From assembly GCF_017308075.1 (NCBI RefSeq), contig NZ_JAFKFX010000048.1:1-56852 (forward strand): DNA of 56,852 nt, written 5' to 3'. The position numbers and the translations under genes are program-made. Positions 30,025-38,815 of this stretch are shown in pieces. Position 1 is the first letter of the stretch. Each line of letters starts with the position of its first letter. This stretch comes from Allobosea sp. Its GTDB lineage: Bacteria > Pseudomonadota > Alphaproteobacteria > Rhizobiales > Beijerinckiaceae. Below the pieces are notes generated by a model. That model did no database searches and was not told where the DNA came from. It worked only from the letters and a program-made list of their open reading frames with translations.

Positions 30025-30967
30025 AACCATCCTAGCCGGAGCCCTGTTCGTCCTGGGCTGCCAGCCGGTAGCCTGGGCGCAGGAGCTGAACGGGCAGCGC
30101 GGGCTGGTCCCGCCGCGTCCGATCCCCGGCATCGCCCTGCCTGAGCCGGAGGATGGCGCGGTCGGCGAGCCGTCTCCGCTCGCCGGCGGGCGGGCCATCG
30201 CGCCAGCGCCGAGCGGGCCGGTCGCCCACACCGCCCTGCCGCTCGCACCCTTCAGCAGTGCACGCGACGCGCTGAAGGCCTGGATGCGCGATTCCTCGGC
30301 CGGCGACCAGGCCGGCGCAGTGCGCGCGCTCGAATTCGCCGCCTCGCGCGGGCATCTCGCCGCGCAGTTCAAGCTTGGCCGCGTCTATGCCAGTGGCGAC
30401 GGCGTTCCGGTCAATGATCTCAAGGCTTTCGAGTATTTCTCGAAGATCGCGGATGAGAATGCCGACCAGATCCCCGGCACCTCGGATGCGCGCATCGTTG
30501 CCAGCGCCTTCGTCGCGCTCGGCGGTTATTTCCTCGACGGCATCAAGGGCACCTATGTGAAGCCCAATGCCGACCGCGCCTTCGACATGTTCCACTATGC
30601 CGCCTCCTATTTCGGCGACTCGGATGGCCAGTACAATCTCGCGCGGCTCTATCTGAACGGCACCGGCGCACAGCGCGATCCGCGCCAGGCGGCGCGCTGG
30701 ATGAAGCTCGCCGCCGAGAAGGGCCATGCCCCGGCGCGCGCGGTTTTCGGCGACATGCTGCTGCGCGGCGGCGATGGCGTCCCGCGCCATCCGATCCTCG
30801 GCCTGATGTGGCTGGCACTGGCTCGCGAGGGCGCTGACGCGACCCGCGAGGGCTGGATCGTCGAGCGTTGCGACGCCGCCTTCGGAGCAGCGAGCCCCGC
30901 CGACCGGACGGCGGCGCTCGCCCTGGTCGAACGCCAGCAGGTGGCTGGGCGCGGCGCGCGGCGCTGA
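30011..30967 (+). CDS. exoR: Sel1-repeat periplasmic protein, ExoR-like
   Basis: A signal peptide ([24 protein letters not shown]) and, after a Pro-rich stretch (~30-75), Sel1/TPR-like repeats: [33 protein letters not shown]-type, [34 protein letters not shown]-type, and [38 protein letters not shown]. Order and wording ([34 protein letters not shown]) closely match my memory of Sinorhizobium ExoR, the periplasmic inhibitor of the ExoS/ChvI two-component system controlling exopolysaccharide and motility. It begins 14 bases inside ilvD. If the match holds, an exoS-chvI pair should exist elsewhere. Confidence 0.75.
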   Translation: MRISETILAGALFVLGCQPVAWAQELNGQRGLVPPRPIPGIALPEPEDGAVGEPSPLAGGRAIAPAPSGPVAHTALPLAPFSSARDALKAWMRDSSAGDQAGAVRALEFAASRGHLAAQFKLGRVYASGDGVPVNDLKAFEYFSKIADENADQIPGTSDARIVASAFVALGGYFLDGIKGTYVKPNADRAFDMFHYAASYFGDSDGQYNLARLYLNGTGAQRDPRQAARWMKLAAEKGHAPARAVFGDMLLRGGDGVPRHPILGLMWLALAREGADATREGWIVERCDAAFGAASPADRTAALALVERQQVAGRGARR

Positions 30968-31108
30968 GGCCTGTATCCAGGCGCGCTGGTCGCCTCAGCG
31001 CGAATCCCGATCGGCATCGGCCTCTTCGGACGGGGAGGGATGTGTTTTTCCCGGCATGCGGCGGCTCGCCCAGATGACGATGTCCGTGCGTCGAGCGCGC
31101 TGCACTTC

Positions 31109-31200
31109 GCATCGGACCGGAGAATGGAATCCGTTTTCCGGAAAATTCTGATGCGATCACAATGAGATAGATCGCCGTGACCGCGTCCGAACGGACGCGC
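31109..31200 (-). repeat. Dispersed repeat, copy 2 (CGGCGATCTATCTCATTG family)
   Basis: Reverse-complement counterpart of 15007-15093, sharing GCATCGGACC, a TTTTCCGGAAAA palindrome, GATGCGATCAC, AATGAGATAGATCGC and a GCGTCCGAACGGACGC palindrome. It fills the gap between the exoR-like gene and the next gene, and a further short GGCGATCTAG (31201-31210) runs into the stop codon of that gene. Confidence 0.7.
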
Positions 31201-31206
31201 GGCGAT

Positions 31207-31497
31207 CTAGGCGCCGAAGGCATCCATCAGGATGAAGGTGCCGTCCTGTCTTTGATGGCGGTTGATCAGGGGCACCAGCCGGGTGAAGTGCTCCGTCCGG
31301 CAATGGGCGTCGAGCGCGGCGCGGTCCGGCCATTCCTCGACGAAGATGAAATGGCCCGGGTCCTTCCGGTCGACGAAAAGCTCATAGCCGAGGCATAGCG
31401 GCTCGGCCCGCGTCTTCTCGACGAGTTCGCGATAAAGCGGCGCGACCAGTTCCAGCGCGTCCAGCCGGATGAAGTCCTGGGCGATCACCTTCAGCAC
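31207..31497 (-). CDS. ABM-fold putative quinol monooxygenase
   Basis: A 96-residue single-domain protein of the antibiotic-biosynthesis-monooxygenase (YgiN-like) family: LKVIAQDFIRLDALELVAPLYRELVEKTRAEPLCLGYELFVDRKDPGHFIFVEEWPDRAALDAHCRTEHF. It forms dimeric ferredoxin-like barrels that act on quinones or other aromatic compounds without cofactor. It lies 40 bases upstream of nothing but is followed on the same strand by no gene; the preceding same-strand gene is xth (31538). Its stop codon TAG at 31207-31209 lies within repeat-derived sequence. Confidence 0.85.
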   Translation of the reverse strand: MLKVIAQDFIRLDALELVAPLYRELVEKTRAEPLCLGYELFVDRKDPGHFIFVEEWPDRAALDAHCRTEHFTRLVPLINRHQRQDGTFILMDAFGA

Positions 31498-31537
31498 GCG
31501 CTTGCCCCGATGGTCATGGCGAGAACGGCAGTGCCGG

Positions 31538-32317
31538 TCAGTTGAGCTCGATCAGCACCGGGACATGGTCGGAGGCCTTTTCCCAGCCGCGGACATGCTT
31601 GGCGATGGAGACGCCGGCGAGCCGGTCGGCCGCCTGCGGCGAGAGCAGCAGATGGTCGATGCGGATGCCATTGTTCCGCTGCCAGGCGCCGGCCTGATAG
31701 TCCCAGAAGGTGTAGAGGCCGGGCGCGTCGGTCGAGGCACGCAGGGCCTCGGTGAAGCCGAGATTGACGAGCTTGCGGAAGGCGGTGCGGGTCGGCGGCA
31801 GGAACAGTGCATCGCCAGCCCAGGCGGCGGGATCGCGCGCATCGCGCGGCTCGGGGATGACATTGTAGTCGCCGGCGAGCACCAGCGGTTCCTCATGGGC
31901 GAGCAGGCCGCGTGCATGCACGGTCAGGCGCTCCATCCAGGCGAGCTTGTAGGGATATTTCTCGGTGTTGGGCGGGTTGCCGTTCGGCAGGTAGATCGAG
32001 GCGAGCCGGACGACGCCGTCGCCATGAGGCAGGACGCCTTCAAGATAGCGCGCCTGTTCGTCGCCATCATCGCCCGGCAGGCCGCGCCTGACATCCTCGA
32101 GCGTGCTGCGCGAGAGGATGGCGACGCCGTTGAAGGCCTTCTGGCCATGGGTCGTGACCTGCCAGCCGGCCTCCTCGATCTCGGTCCGCGGAAAGTCGCC
32201 ATCGACGCATTTCAGCTCCTGCAGGCAGAGCGCATCGGGCTCGGCCTCCTTCAGGAAGGCGAGCAGGTGCTGAAGCCGCTGGCGGACCGAGTTGACGTTC
32301 CAGGTGGCGATACGCAC
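31538..32317 (-). CDS. xth: Exodeoxyribonuclease III / AP endonuclease
   Basis: Cleaves DNA at abasic sites and degrades 3' ends in base-excision repair. Catalytic blocks of the EEP fold: RIATWNVNSVRQRL (Asn7), DALCLQELK (metal-binding Glu34), the tyrosine in ASIYLPNGNP, GDYNVIP (Asp and Asn), NNGIRIDHLLLS and SDHVPVLIEL (catalytic His). The start is the GTG at 32317; the longer open frame to 32629 adds non-family residues. GGAG lies about ten bases upstream. Length 259 aa, close to E. coli ExoIII (268). Confidence 0.93.
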   Translation of the reverse strand: MRIATWNVNSVRQRLQHLLAFLKEAEPDALCLQELKCVDGDFPRTEIEEAGWQVTTHGQKAFNGVAILSRSTLEDVRRGLPGDDGDEQARYLEGVLPHGDGVVRLASIYLPNGNPPNTEKYPYKLAWMERLTVHARGLLAHEEPLVLAGDYNVIPEPRDARDPAAWAGDALFLPPTRTAFRKLVNLGFTEALRASTDAPGLYTFWDYQAGAWQRNNGIRIDHLLLSPQAADRLAGVSIAKHVRGWEKASDHVPVLIELN

Positions 32318-32561
32318 GGGCTGACTCCGGATTCTCAGGGCTCGCCACCATAAGGACCCCGGCGCGCGCCAAGGCAAGTCAGCAGGCGTGTCAGGCAGCG
32401 AGGGCGGCGCGTTTCTCCGGGAAGACGCCGGACCATCTTCGCCGGCCCGGCTCACGACGCGCCCGGCGCGACCTAGAAGAGGAGCCGGAGGCCGGGTGGT
32501 CGGCTCCCGACCCCTTGCGGAACTCAACCGGTGACGGTCACGATGTTCCTTCGGTGAGGCA

Positions 32562-32987
32562 ATGGAGCTACGGGTGTCGCGCAATAGGACAGTTAATATC
32601 GTCTCATCTGTTTTATCGGCCGGGATCACGGTGTTTTTTGGGAGCCTAGCCTATGAGGCCCACACCGACGCGCGCGTCTTTGCTCGTTCTCCGCACGCTG
32701 ACGCGACAATCATCTCGGTCGAGACCTCAAAGGGCGGAGCATTCGGCCGCATCCGATTTTCAGCGGAACGCAACATTGACGGCGGCGACTGCGAAACTAG
32801 CGTCCGGCTTGGCAGCTCTTCGGACGGTTTCCGTCTTGGCCAAAATGTGCCGATTGTCCTCCGAGACCGTCCCTGCTCGCCTCCTATTGTCGGCACGGCG
32901 CTACAAACTCCGTACTTCTACGTTGCAGTCTCCTTGGCAGGTTTGATCGGAGTTCTTGTCTATGGAGCTCGTGCAGCGCGCCCGTGA
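32562..32987 (+). CDS. Membrane protein of DUF3592-like type
   Basis: 141 residues with two membrane helices (VNIVSSVLSAGITVFFGSLAYE and YFYVAVSLAGLIGVLVYGA) flanking a beta-rich loop with ATIISVETSKGGAFGRIRFS and GQNVPIVLRDRPCSPPIVG. That is the layout of DUF3592 proteins, which have one OB-like domain between two helices. Function unknown. Codon use is less GC-biased than in the neighbours (ATA, TTA, TCT codons appear), suggesting a more recent arrival. The start could be ATG 32562 or GTG 32574; GGAG lies 5 bases before the latter. Confidence 0.6.
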   Translation: MELRVSRNRTVNIVSSVLSAGITVFFGSLAYEAHTDARVFARSPHADATIISVETSKGGAFGRIRFSAERNIDGGDCETSVRLGSSSDGFRLGQNVPIVLRDRPCSPPIVGTALQTPYFYVAVSLAGLIGVLVYGARAARP

Positions 32988-33055
32988 CTGCTGACGTCAG
33001 CTCCCGACCCATCTCGGACATGCGCAGCCCAAGGCGCTCCGCTTTGGCCATAACG

Positions 33056-33084
33056 AAAAAGGCCTCCCCATGCGGGAAGGCCTC
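33056..33084 (-). terminator. Rho-independent terminator of the BA14K gene
   Basis: On the minus strand GAGGCCTTCCC, a GCAT loop, then GGGGAGGCCT and TTTTT, located 28-56 bases beyond the BA14K stop codon. One mismatch in the stem. Confidence 0.75.
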
Positions 33085-33111
33085 GATGCGAACCGGAGCT
33101 GCGCCTGGCGC

Positions 33112-33552
33112 TTACGGGCAGGCGCGGACCACGCCGCCGGTGCCGATATAGGTGCCGGTCTCGGGGTCGTAGGTGCGGAATCGGCGCGAGCAATAGGCGA
33201 TCGCGTCGGCGTCCGGCGTGGCGTAGGCCGGGCCGCGATAGGGCGGGGGCACCGGCTCGGCATAGACCGGGCCGGGCGCGAGCAGGGCCCCGGCGGCCAG
33301 AGCGCCGATCGCGCCAGCCGCGATGCCGGCACCGACCGCGGCGCCGCGATTATAGCGATAGCCGCCATAATAGCCGCCGCGGTAACCGTAGCGCGGACCG
33401 TAATAGCGGCGATACTGCACGGTCTCGACGAGGCCCGCATCGGCGGCCGCGGTGACGGCGGCAGTCGCGGGCGCCAGCGGCGCTGCATTGGCCGGGGCGG
33501 CGAGAACGAACGCGCCTGCGGCAGCGGCTGCGATCATGGTCGTCCTGAACAT
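33112..33552 (-). CDS. BA14K-family exported protein
   Basis: A 146-residue protein with an Ala-rich signal peptide (MFRTTMIAAAAAGAFVLAAPANA), a Tyr/Gly/Arg-rich stretch (YRRYYGPRYGYRGGYYGGYRYN), a hydrophobic glycine-zipper-like segment (GAGIAAGAIGALAAGALLA), and the C-terminal signature AIAYCSRRFRTYDPETGTYIGTGGVVRACP of the Brucella BA14K immunoreactive, lectin-like proteins. It is likely associated with the outer surface or envelope. Its own terminator follows. Confidence 0.88.
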   Translation of the reverse strand: MFRTTMIAAAAAGAFVLAAPANAAPLAPATAAVTAAADAGLVETVQYRRYYGPRYGYRGGYYGGYRYNRGAAVGAGIAAGAIGALAAGALLAPGPVYAEPVPPPYRGPAYATPDADAIAYCSRRFRTYDPETGTYIGTGGVVRACP

Positions 33553-33784
33553 CGAAAAACTCCTTTCCTCTCCAATGCGAGAGGAACGCTGACTGTTCCC
33601 CCGGGGGCTGCCGCCGCTATCGGCGTCGACGGCGCATCGCCGAATGCACTAATCGTCAAAAGCGGCGAAAGTTCAACGTTCTCGATGCGTATTCGGTATT
33701 TTTGCTTGCGAAAATCGCGGGAACTCACCATTTCGCGCTGCACAAGGCGCTTGGCGTCCGATTCCCCAGAGGCCCGAACCCGAC

Positions 33785-34357
33785 ATGTCGCACCCCGTCG
33801 AACCCACCGGCGCGCTGCCGGCCGCCACGCTGAAGCCGCTTCCGATGATCATCTTCGCCTCGCGCTGGCTGCAGGTGCCGCTCTATCTCGGCCTGATCGT
33901 GGCACAGTGCGTCTATGTCTTCCTGTTCCTGAAGGAACTCTGGCACCTCGTCACCCATGCCTTCGACTTCAGCGAGCAGCAGATCATGCTGGTCGTGCTC
34001 GGCCTGATCGATGTGGTGATGATCTCCAACCTGCTGATCATGGTGATCGTCGGCGGCTACGAGACCTTCGTCTCGCGGCTGAAGCTGCAGGGCCATCCCG
34101 ACCAGCCGGAATGGCTCAGCCACGTCAATGCCTCGATCCTCAAGATCAAGCTGGCCATGGCGATCATCGGCATCTCGTCGATCCACCTGCTGCGGACCTT
34201 CATCGAGGCCGGCAATATCGGCATCGCCGGGCGCACCGCGAACTACACCGAGACCGGCGTGCTGCTGCAGACGCTGATCCATGTCGTCTTCATCTTCTCG
34301 GCGATCGGCATCGCCTGGGTCGACAAGATGACGATCGGCAACGGCAAGGGACATTGA
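33785..34357 (+). CDS. UPF0114 (YqhA-like) membrane protein
   Basis: 190 residues. It begins with FASRWLQVPLYLGLIVAQCV and has about four membrane helices. The family motifs are VVLGLIDVVMISNLLIMVIVGGYETFVSRL and NASILKIKLAMAIIGISSIHLLRTFI. Inner-membrane protein of unknown function. It is divergent from the BA14K gene with 232 bases between them, where no other gene is seen. Confidence 0.9.
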   Translation: MSHPVEPTGALPAATLKPLPMIIFASRWLQVPLYLGLIVAQCVYVFLFLKELWHLVTHAFDFSEQQIMLVVLGLIDVVMISNLLIMVIVGGYETFVSRLKLQGHPDQPEWLSHVNASILKIKLAMAIIGISSIHLLRTFIEAGNIGIAGRTANYTETGVLLQTLIHVVFIFSAIGIAWVDKMTIGNGKGH

Positions 34358-34368
34358 TCTGACGCGCG

Positions 34369-34474
34369 TCATGCTCGGGCTCGACCCGAGCATCTCTGGC
34401 CGTAAAGGGCGCTGACTGGAGCCTTCTCGTCATGAGATTCTCGGCCCCCCGCGACGCTGCGGCCGAGAATGACG
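34369..34474. repeat. Palindromic intergenic repeat pair (BIME-like)
   Basis: Hairpin ATGCTCGGG/CCCGAGCAT (34371-34379, 34385-34393) and hairpin ATTCTCGGCC/GGCCGAGAAT (34437-34446, 34461-34470), framed by CGTCAT and ATGACG. It lies between two convergent genes, where it could also end transcription from both sides. Same family as 17857-17949. Confidence 0.65.
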
Positions 34475-34477
34475 TAA

Positions 34478-35986
34478 CTACCCCCGCGCCCGGCGCGGCG
34501 GCAGGCCCTTGATCTGCGGCGAGGCGAGGCCGGGAGCGGTCTCGACGCCGAGGGTCGGCAGGGCCAGCGTGCGTTGGCCGCGGAAGTCGACATGGCAGAC
34601 GAGGAGCCCGCGCTCTTCGATATAGCCGAGCAGCCGGCGGGCCCGGCTCGGCGAATGGCTGCCATAGGCCTCGGCCAGCTCGGCGTCGGAGGGGCTAGGG
34701 ACGCCCTCGATCGCGCTGCGGGCGATGAACAGGAAGAGCCCGTGCAGGTCCTCCGGCAGCGTCTCGGCGGCGGTGAGCGCCTTCTCCCAGGCCTCGGAGG
34801 ACAGCACTGCCTCGCTCGCCCCGGCGCGGGCGACGGCGAGCCGCTTGCGGAAGGCCTCCAGTCCGGTTTCGGGGCCGCTGACGCGGCGCATGCGGCAGCG
34901 CACGGTGAAATCCTGGTAGAGCACCGCGACCGGTCGGTCGCGCGCCTCGGTGTCGTCGAGCAGCTCGTTGAGGATTTCGACGAGCGCCGCCTCGCGCTCT
35001 TCCGGTTCCATCTCGATCTCGGGCTCCGGGGGCGGCATGGGCGGCTGGTGCGTCTCGATCCGGCGGATGATCTCGGGGGCGACGGCCGGGCGCGGGCGCG
35101 GCTGGCGCGGCCAGGGAGCAGGGGCGACCTCGTCCTCGCCGGCGGTGAAGATCAGCTTGCTGGCATCCTCCGGCGCCTGCTCGGGCAAGGGCAGCAGGCT
35201 GGGCGCTCCACCGCGGTCGACCGAGGCGACGGAGCCGATCCGCACCGGCAGGGGGCGGCGCGACAGGGCCGGGCCGAGCGCGACGAACTGGCCGCGTTCG
35301 AGATCGCGGAACATCTCGGCCTGGCGCCGGTCCATGCCGAGCAGGTCGGCGGCGCGCTGCATGTCGATGTCGAGGAAGGTGCGGCCCATCAGGAAGTTCG
35401 AGGCCTCGGCCGCGACGTTCTTGGCGAGCTTGGCGAGGCGCTGGGTCGCGATCACGCCGGCCAGCCCGCGCTTGCGACCACGGCACATCAGATTGGTCAT
35501 GGCGCCGAGCGAGAGGCGGCGCGCCTCGTCGGAGGCTTCGCCGGCCATCACCGGGGCGAAGAGCTGCGCCTCGTCGACGACGACCAGCATCGGATACCAG
35601 TTGGAGCGGTCGACATCGAACAGGCCGCCGAGGAAGGCGGCGGTGGCGCGCAATTGCTCGTCGGCGTCGAGCTCCTCGAGATTGAGCACGACCGAGACGC
35701 GGTGCTGGCGCACGCGCAGCGCGATTCGCTGCAGCTCGGGCGGGCTCGCCGTGCCGTCGACGACGACATGACCGAACTGGTCGGCCAGCGAGACGAAGTC
35801 GCCTTCGGGGTCGATCACCGCCTGCTGCACCAGCGGCGCGCTCTGTTCGAGCAGGCGGCGCAGCAGATGCGATTTTCCCGAGCCGGAATTGCCCTGGACC
35901 AGCAGCCGGGTCGCCAGCAGTTCGGCGAGATCGAGCTCAGCGGGCTCGCCGCTGCGCGTCGAACCCATGTCGATGCCAGTCTTCAT
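34478..35986 (-). CDS. HerA-like (DUF87) ATPase
   Basis: 502 residues. The N-terminal ATPase has Walker A LLVQGNSGSGKSHLLRRLLE (~28-47), AVIDPEGDFVSLADQFGHVV, Walker B YPMLVVVDEAQLFAP, and the arginine region LMCRGRKRGLAGVIATQRLAKL, all typical of the HerA/FtsK-related DUF87 group. The middle (~300-350) is Pro/Glu-rich and the last ~150 residues carry a winged-helix-like segment (AELAEAYGSHSPSRARRLLGYIEERGLL). No NurA nuclease gene is adjacent, so its partner and DNA role are unknown. ATG 35968 (MGSTRSGE) is an alternative start. Confidence 0.85.
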   Translation of the reverse strand: MKTGIDMGSTRSGEPAELDLAELLATRLLVQGNSGSGKSHLLRRLLEQSAPLVQQAVIDPEGDFVSLADQFGHVVVDGTASPPELQRIALRVRQHRVSVVLNLEELDADEQLRATAAFLGGLFDVDRSNWYPMLVVVDEAQLFAPVMAGEASDEARRLSLGAMTNLMCRGRKRGLAGVIATQRLAKLAKNVAAEASNFLMGRTFLDIDMQRAADLLGMDRRQAEMFRDLERGQFVALGPALSRRPLPVRIGSVASVDRGGAPSLLPLPEQAPEDASKLIFTAGEDEVAPAPWPRQPRPRPAVAPEIIRRIETHQPPMPPPEPEIEMEPEEREAALVEILNELLDDTEARDRPVAVLYQDFTVRCRMRRVSGPETGLEAFRKRLAVARAGASEAVLSSEAWEKALTAAETLPEDLHGLFLFIARSAIEGVPSPSDAELAEAYGSHSPSRARRLLGYIEERGLLVCHVDFRGQRTLALPTLGVETAPGLASPQIKGLPPRRARG

Positions 35987-36113
35987 GCCGGGAGATATGC
36001 TACCTTCGATCCACGCTGGCCAGCCCCGCCAGCAAGGCGCGGGCCGCGCGCCCGTCTAGCATGGCAAGCGGTCGCTGGAGGACGACCCCGCCCGGCATCC
36101 ACAGCAAATGGCC

Positions 36114-36422
36114 TCAGCGCGGGCAGCCATGGGTGCGCTCGACGCGCTGGATGTCGGCGATCTGCCGGCGCTGACTCGTCGAGAGCGGGACGTCCTCGAC
36201 ATTGTCATAGGCACAGCCGGCATTGCCGAAGGCGCGAATGGCGCGCTCGGTGCGGAAGCAATAGCCCTGGGCCTTGTAGATCTCGTTGCGCTGGTACCAG
36301 AGATCCTCGCAGGTCTGGGCCGCCGCCGGGTGGATGATGGCGAACGACGACAGGGCGAGGCCTGCGCCGACTGCCAGGAGCAGCGATCTCGGCATGGGAC
36401 GGCGCGCGTTTTCAGTCACCAT
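36114..36422 (-). CDS. Small exported YARHG-domain-like protein
   Basis: 102 residues: signal peptide (RSLLLAVGAGLALSSFAIIHPAAAQ) and a compact Cys-containing domain TCEDLWYQRNEIYKAQGYCFRTERAIRAFGNAGCAYDNVEDVPLSTSQRRQIADIQRVERTHGCPR. The 'LWY.RN.IY...GYCF' block is the YARHG signature; four cysteines could form two disulfides. Periplasmic, function unknown. Start ATG 36422 has AGGAGG upstream; an in-frame extension to 36506 is less likely. Confidence 0.85.
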   Translation of the reverse strand: MVTENARRPMPRSLLLAVGAGLALSSFAIIHPAAAQTCEDLWYQRNEIYKAQGYCFRTERAIRAFGNAGCAYDNVEDVPLSTSQRRQIADIQRVERTHGCPR

Positions 36423-36556
36423 TGTGAAAGCCTCCTGCTTCGGGCGAGAATTGTCTTCGCTTCGCCGCCACGACCGCATCATGATCCTGCGGCAAAGGGC
36501 TGGCAAAACCGTGAATTGACGCCTCCGTCCGCCAGGAACGACAAGACCGCGAAGCC

Positions 36557-37990
36557 ATGAATGCCGAACCTGCTATCGCCTTCCCATGCCTGCAAGCCCG
36601 CCGCCGCCCGGCGCGGACGCTTCGGCGCGTGCTGGCGGTGCTCGGTGGCGCGCTGGCAGCCTTCGCTCCGGCCCATGCCCAGGCCCAGAAGCGCTCGATC
36701 GCGCTGATCCGCGATGCCGAGATCGAGCAATTGCTGCGCGACTATGCGACGCCGATCTTCAAGGCGGCCGGAATCAATGCGCGCGGGACCCGAATCATCC
36801 TGATCAACGACCGCGCCTTCAACGCCTTCGTCGCCGACGGCAAGTCGATCTTCGTCAATATCGGCGTGCTGATGGATGCCGCGACCCCGAACGAGGTGAT
36901 CGGCGTGCTGGCGCATGAGAGCGGCCATCTCGCCGGCGGCCATCTCGCCCGGCTGCGCCAGGAGATCCAGGGCGCGCAGATCCTCTCGATCGCCGGTCTG
37001 TTGGCCGGCGCCGGCGCCGTCGTCGCCGGCGCGCGTGGCGGCGGTGGCTCGATGGGCAATCCCGGCATCGGCGCGATGGGCGCCCTGACCGGGCCGCAGG
37101 AACTCGTCCGCCGCTCGCTGCTCGCCTATCAGCGCTCGGAGGAGCAGGCGGCCGACCGGGCCGCGGTGCGCTATCTCGGCGCCGCCGGCATGTCGGCGAA
37201 GGGCATGCTCACCGTCTTCGGGCGCTTCGCCGAGAACAGCGCCTTCCTGACGCGCAGCATCGACCCCTACACGATCAGCCATCCGATGCCGACCGAGCGC
37301 GTCGCCCAGCTCGAGACGCTGGCCAAGGCCAGCCCGCATTTCAACAAGGCCGATCCGCCGGAGCTGCAGGCACGGCACGACCTGATGCGGGCCAAGCTGA
37401 TGGGCTTCGTCGAGCGGGAATCGGGCGTCGCCCGGCGCTATGGCATGGCCGACCAGTCGATGGCGGCACGCTATGCCCGCGCGATCAGCGATTATCGCTC
37501 AGGCCGGATGGCGCAGGCCCTGGCGGCGATGGACAAGCTCAGCGCCGAGCAGCCGCGCAACGCCTATTTCCTCGAACTCAAGGGCCAGGCGCTGCTCGAG
37601 GCGGGCCGCGCCCGCGAAGCCGTGCCGGTGCTGCGCCAGGCGGTCGCGCTGGCGCCGCAGGCCGGGCTGATCCGGCAGATGCTCGGCCATGCGCTGCTCT
37701 CGACCGGGCAGGCGGGTCTGCTGGACGAGGCGATCCGCGAACTCTCGAACGCCGCTTCGCGCGAGCCCGATTCCGCCGAGGTGCACCAGCACCTCTCCAA
37801 TGCCTATGCGGCCAAGGGCAACATCGCCATGGCCGAACTCTCGGCGGCGCAGTATGCCTTCGCCAAGGGCGACTGGACGGTCGCGCATACGCAAGCCAGC
37901 CGGGCGCTCGGCAAATTGCCGCAGGGATCGCCCGCGGCGCTGCGCGCGCGCGACATCGTCGACTATGTTCCTCCCGACAAGCAACGCTAG
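36557..37990 (+). CDS. M48 zinc metalloprotease with TPR repeats (BepA/YfgC-like)
   Basis: A periplasmic protease and chaperone that probably handles outer-membrane protein assembly. After an N-terminal signal (RVLAVLGGALAAFAPAHAQ) comes the peptidase domain with HESGH at residues 120-124 (zinc ligands and catalytic Glu) and the third ligand in RSEEQAADRAA (~195). Residues ~300-470 form TPR units (YARAISDYRSGRMAQALAAMDKLSAEQPRN...). 477 aa matches BepA. The next gene, a DsbA-like protein, is 36 bases downstream and probably co-transcribed, a sensible pairing since BepA substrates need disulfides. Confidence 0.9.
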   Translation: MNAEPAIAFPCLQARRRPARTLRRVLAVLGGALAAFAPAHAQAQKRSIALIRDAEIEQLLRDYATPIFKAAGINARGTRIILINDRAFNAFVADGKSIFVNIGVLMDAATPNEVIGVLAHESGHLAGGHLARLRQEIQGAQILSIAGLLAGAGAVVAGARGGGGSMGNPGIGAMGALTGPQELVRRSLLAYQRSEEQAADRAAVRYLGAAGMSAKGMLTVFGRFAENSAFLTRSIDPYTISHPMPTERVAQLETLAKASPHFNKADPPELQARHDLMRAKLMGFVERESGVARRYGMADQSMAARYARAISDYRSGRMAQALAAMDKLSAEQPRNAYFLELKGQALLEAGRAREAVPVLRQAVALAPQAGLIRQMLGHALLSTGQAGLLDEAIRELSNAASREPDSAEVHQHLSNAYAAKGNIAMAELSAAQYAFAKGDWTVAHTQASRALGKLPQGSPAALRARDIVDYVPPDKQR

Positions 37991-38026
37991 CGGCCGCCGG
38001 CCGTGGCCCTGAAAGGACCTACACCA

Positions 38027-38815
38027 ATGCTGCTTTCCCCGCTTCGCCGCCTCGCCATGGCCGGCCTCGCTGCGGCCGCGCTCGGCCTCGGTGCCATGCC
38101 GGCCAAGGCCCAGGCCCCGGCGCTGACGCCCGAGCAGCGCCAGGCCGTGGTCGATCTCGTCCGCGAGACGCTGCTGAAGAATCCGGAGCTGATCCAGGAG
38201 GCGATGGTCGAGCTCGAGCGGCGTAACCAGCTCGCCCAGGTCGAGGCGCAGCGCAATGCGCTCTCCGCCGAGAAGGCCAGCCTCGTCGACCCCGCGACCT
38301 CGGTCATCGCCGGCAATCCGCAGGGCGACGTCACCATCGTCGAGTTCATGGATTACAATTGCGGCTTCTGCAAAAGGGCGATGGAAGACGTCAACACGCT
38401 CGTCAAGGCCGATCCGAAGCTGAAGGTCGTGATCAAGGACTTCCCGATTCTCGGGCCGGATTCGGTCGAGGCCAGCCGCGTCGCGATCGCCGCCAAGGCG
38501 CAGCTTCAGGGTCAGAAATACTGGGACTTCCATCTCAAGCTGATGGGCACCAAGGGTCGCATCAACGGTGCCAAGGCGATGGAGATCGCCAAGGAGGCCG
38601 GCGCGGACATCGAACGGCTGAAGAAGGACATGGAGGCGCCGGCGACCCGCGCCGTGATCGAGCACACCGTGGCACTCGGCGACAGGCTCGGCCTGACCGG
38701 CACGCCGGCCTTCGTGATCGGCGACGAGGTCGTCTTCGGTGCGGTCGGCGCGCCCGCCCTGAAGCAGAAGATCGAATCGGTCCGCAAATGCGGCAAGGCG
38801 ACCTGCAGCGGCTGA
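38027..38815 (+). CDS. DsbA-family thiol:disulfide oxidoreductase
   Basis: 262 residues. Signal peptide (LLSPLRRLAMAGLAAAALGLGAMPAKAQ), a helical N-terminal arm (~33-85, with the ScsC/Com1 type LVRETLLKNPELIQEAMVELERR trimerisation-like stalk), then a thioredoxin fold with the redox motif Cys112-Gly-Phe-Cys115 (EFMDYNCGFCKRAM) and the cis-Pro loop GLTGTPAFVIGDEVVFG. It oxidises or isomerises disulfides in the periplasm. Start ATG 38027 with AAAGGA before it. The Arg/Gly/Ala extension upstream (38003) is not used. Confidence 0.9.
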   Translation: MLLSPLRRLAMAGLAAAALGLGAMPAKAQAPALTPEQRQAVVDLVRETLLKNPELIQEAMVELERRNQLAQVEAQRNALSAEKASLVDPATSVIAGNPQGDVTIVEFMDYNCGFCKRAMEDVNTLVKADPKLKVVIKDFPILGPDSVEASRVAIAAKAQLQGQKYWDFHLKLMGTKGRINGAKAMEIAKEAGADIERLKKDMEAPATRAVIEHTVALGDRLGLTGTPAFVIGDEVVFGAVGAPALKQKIESVRKCGKATCSG

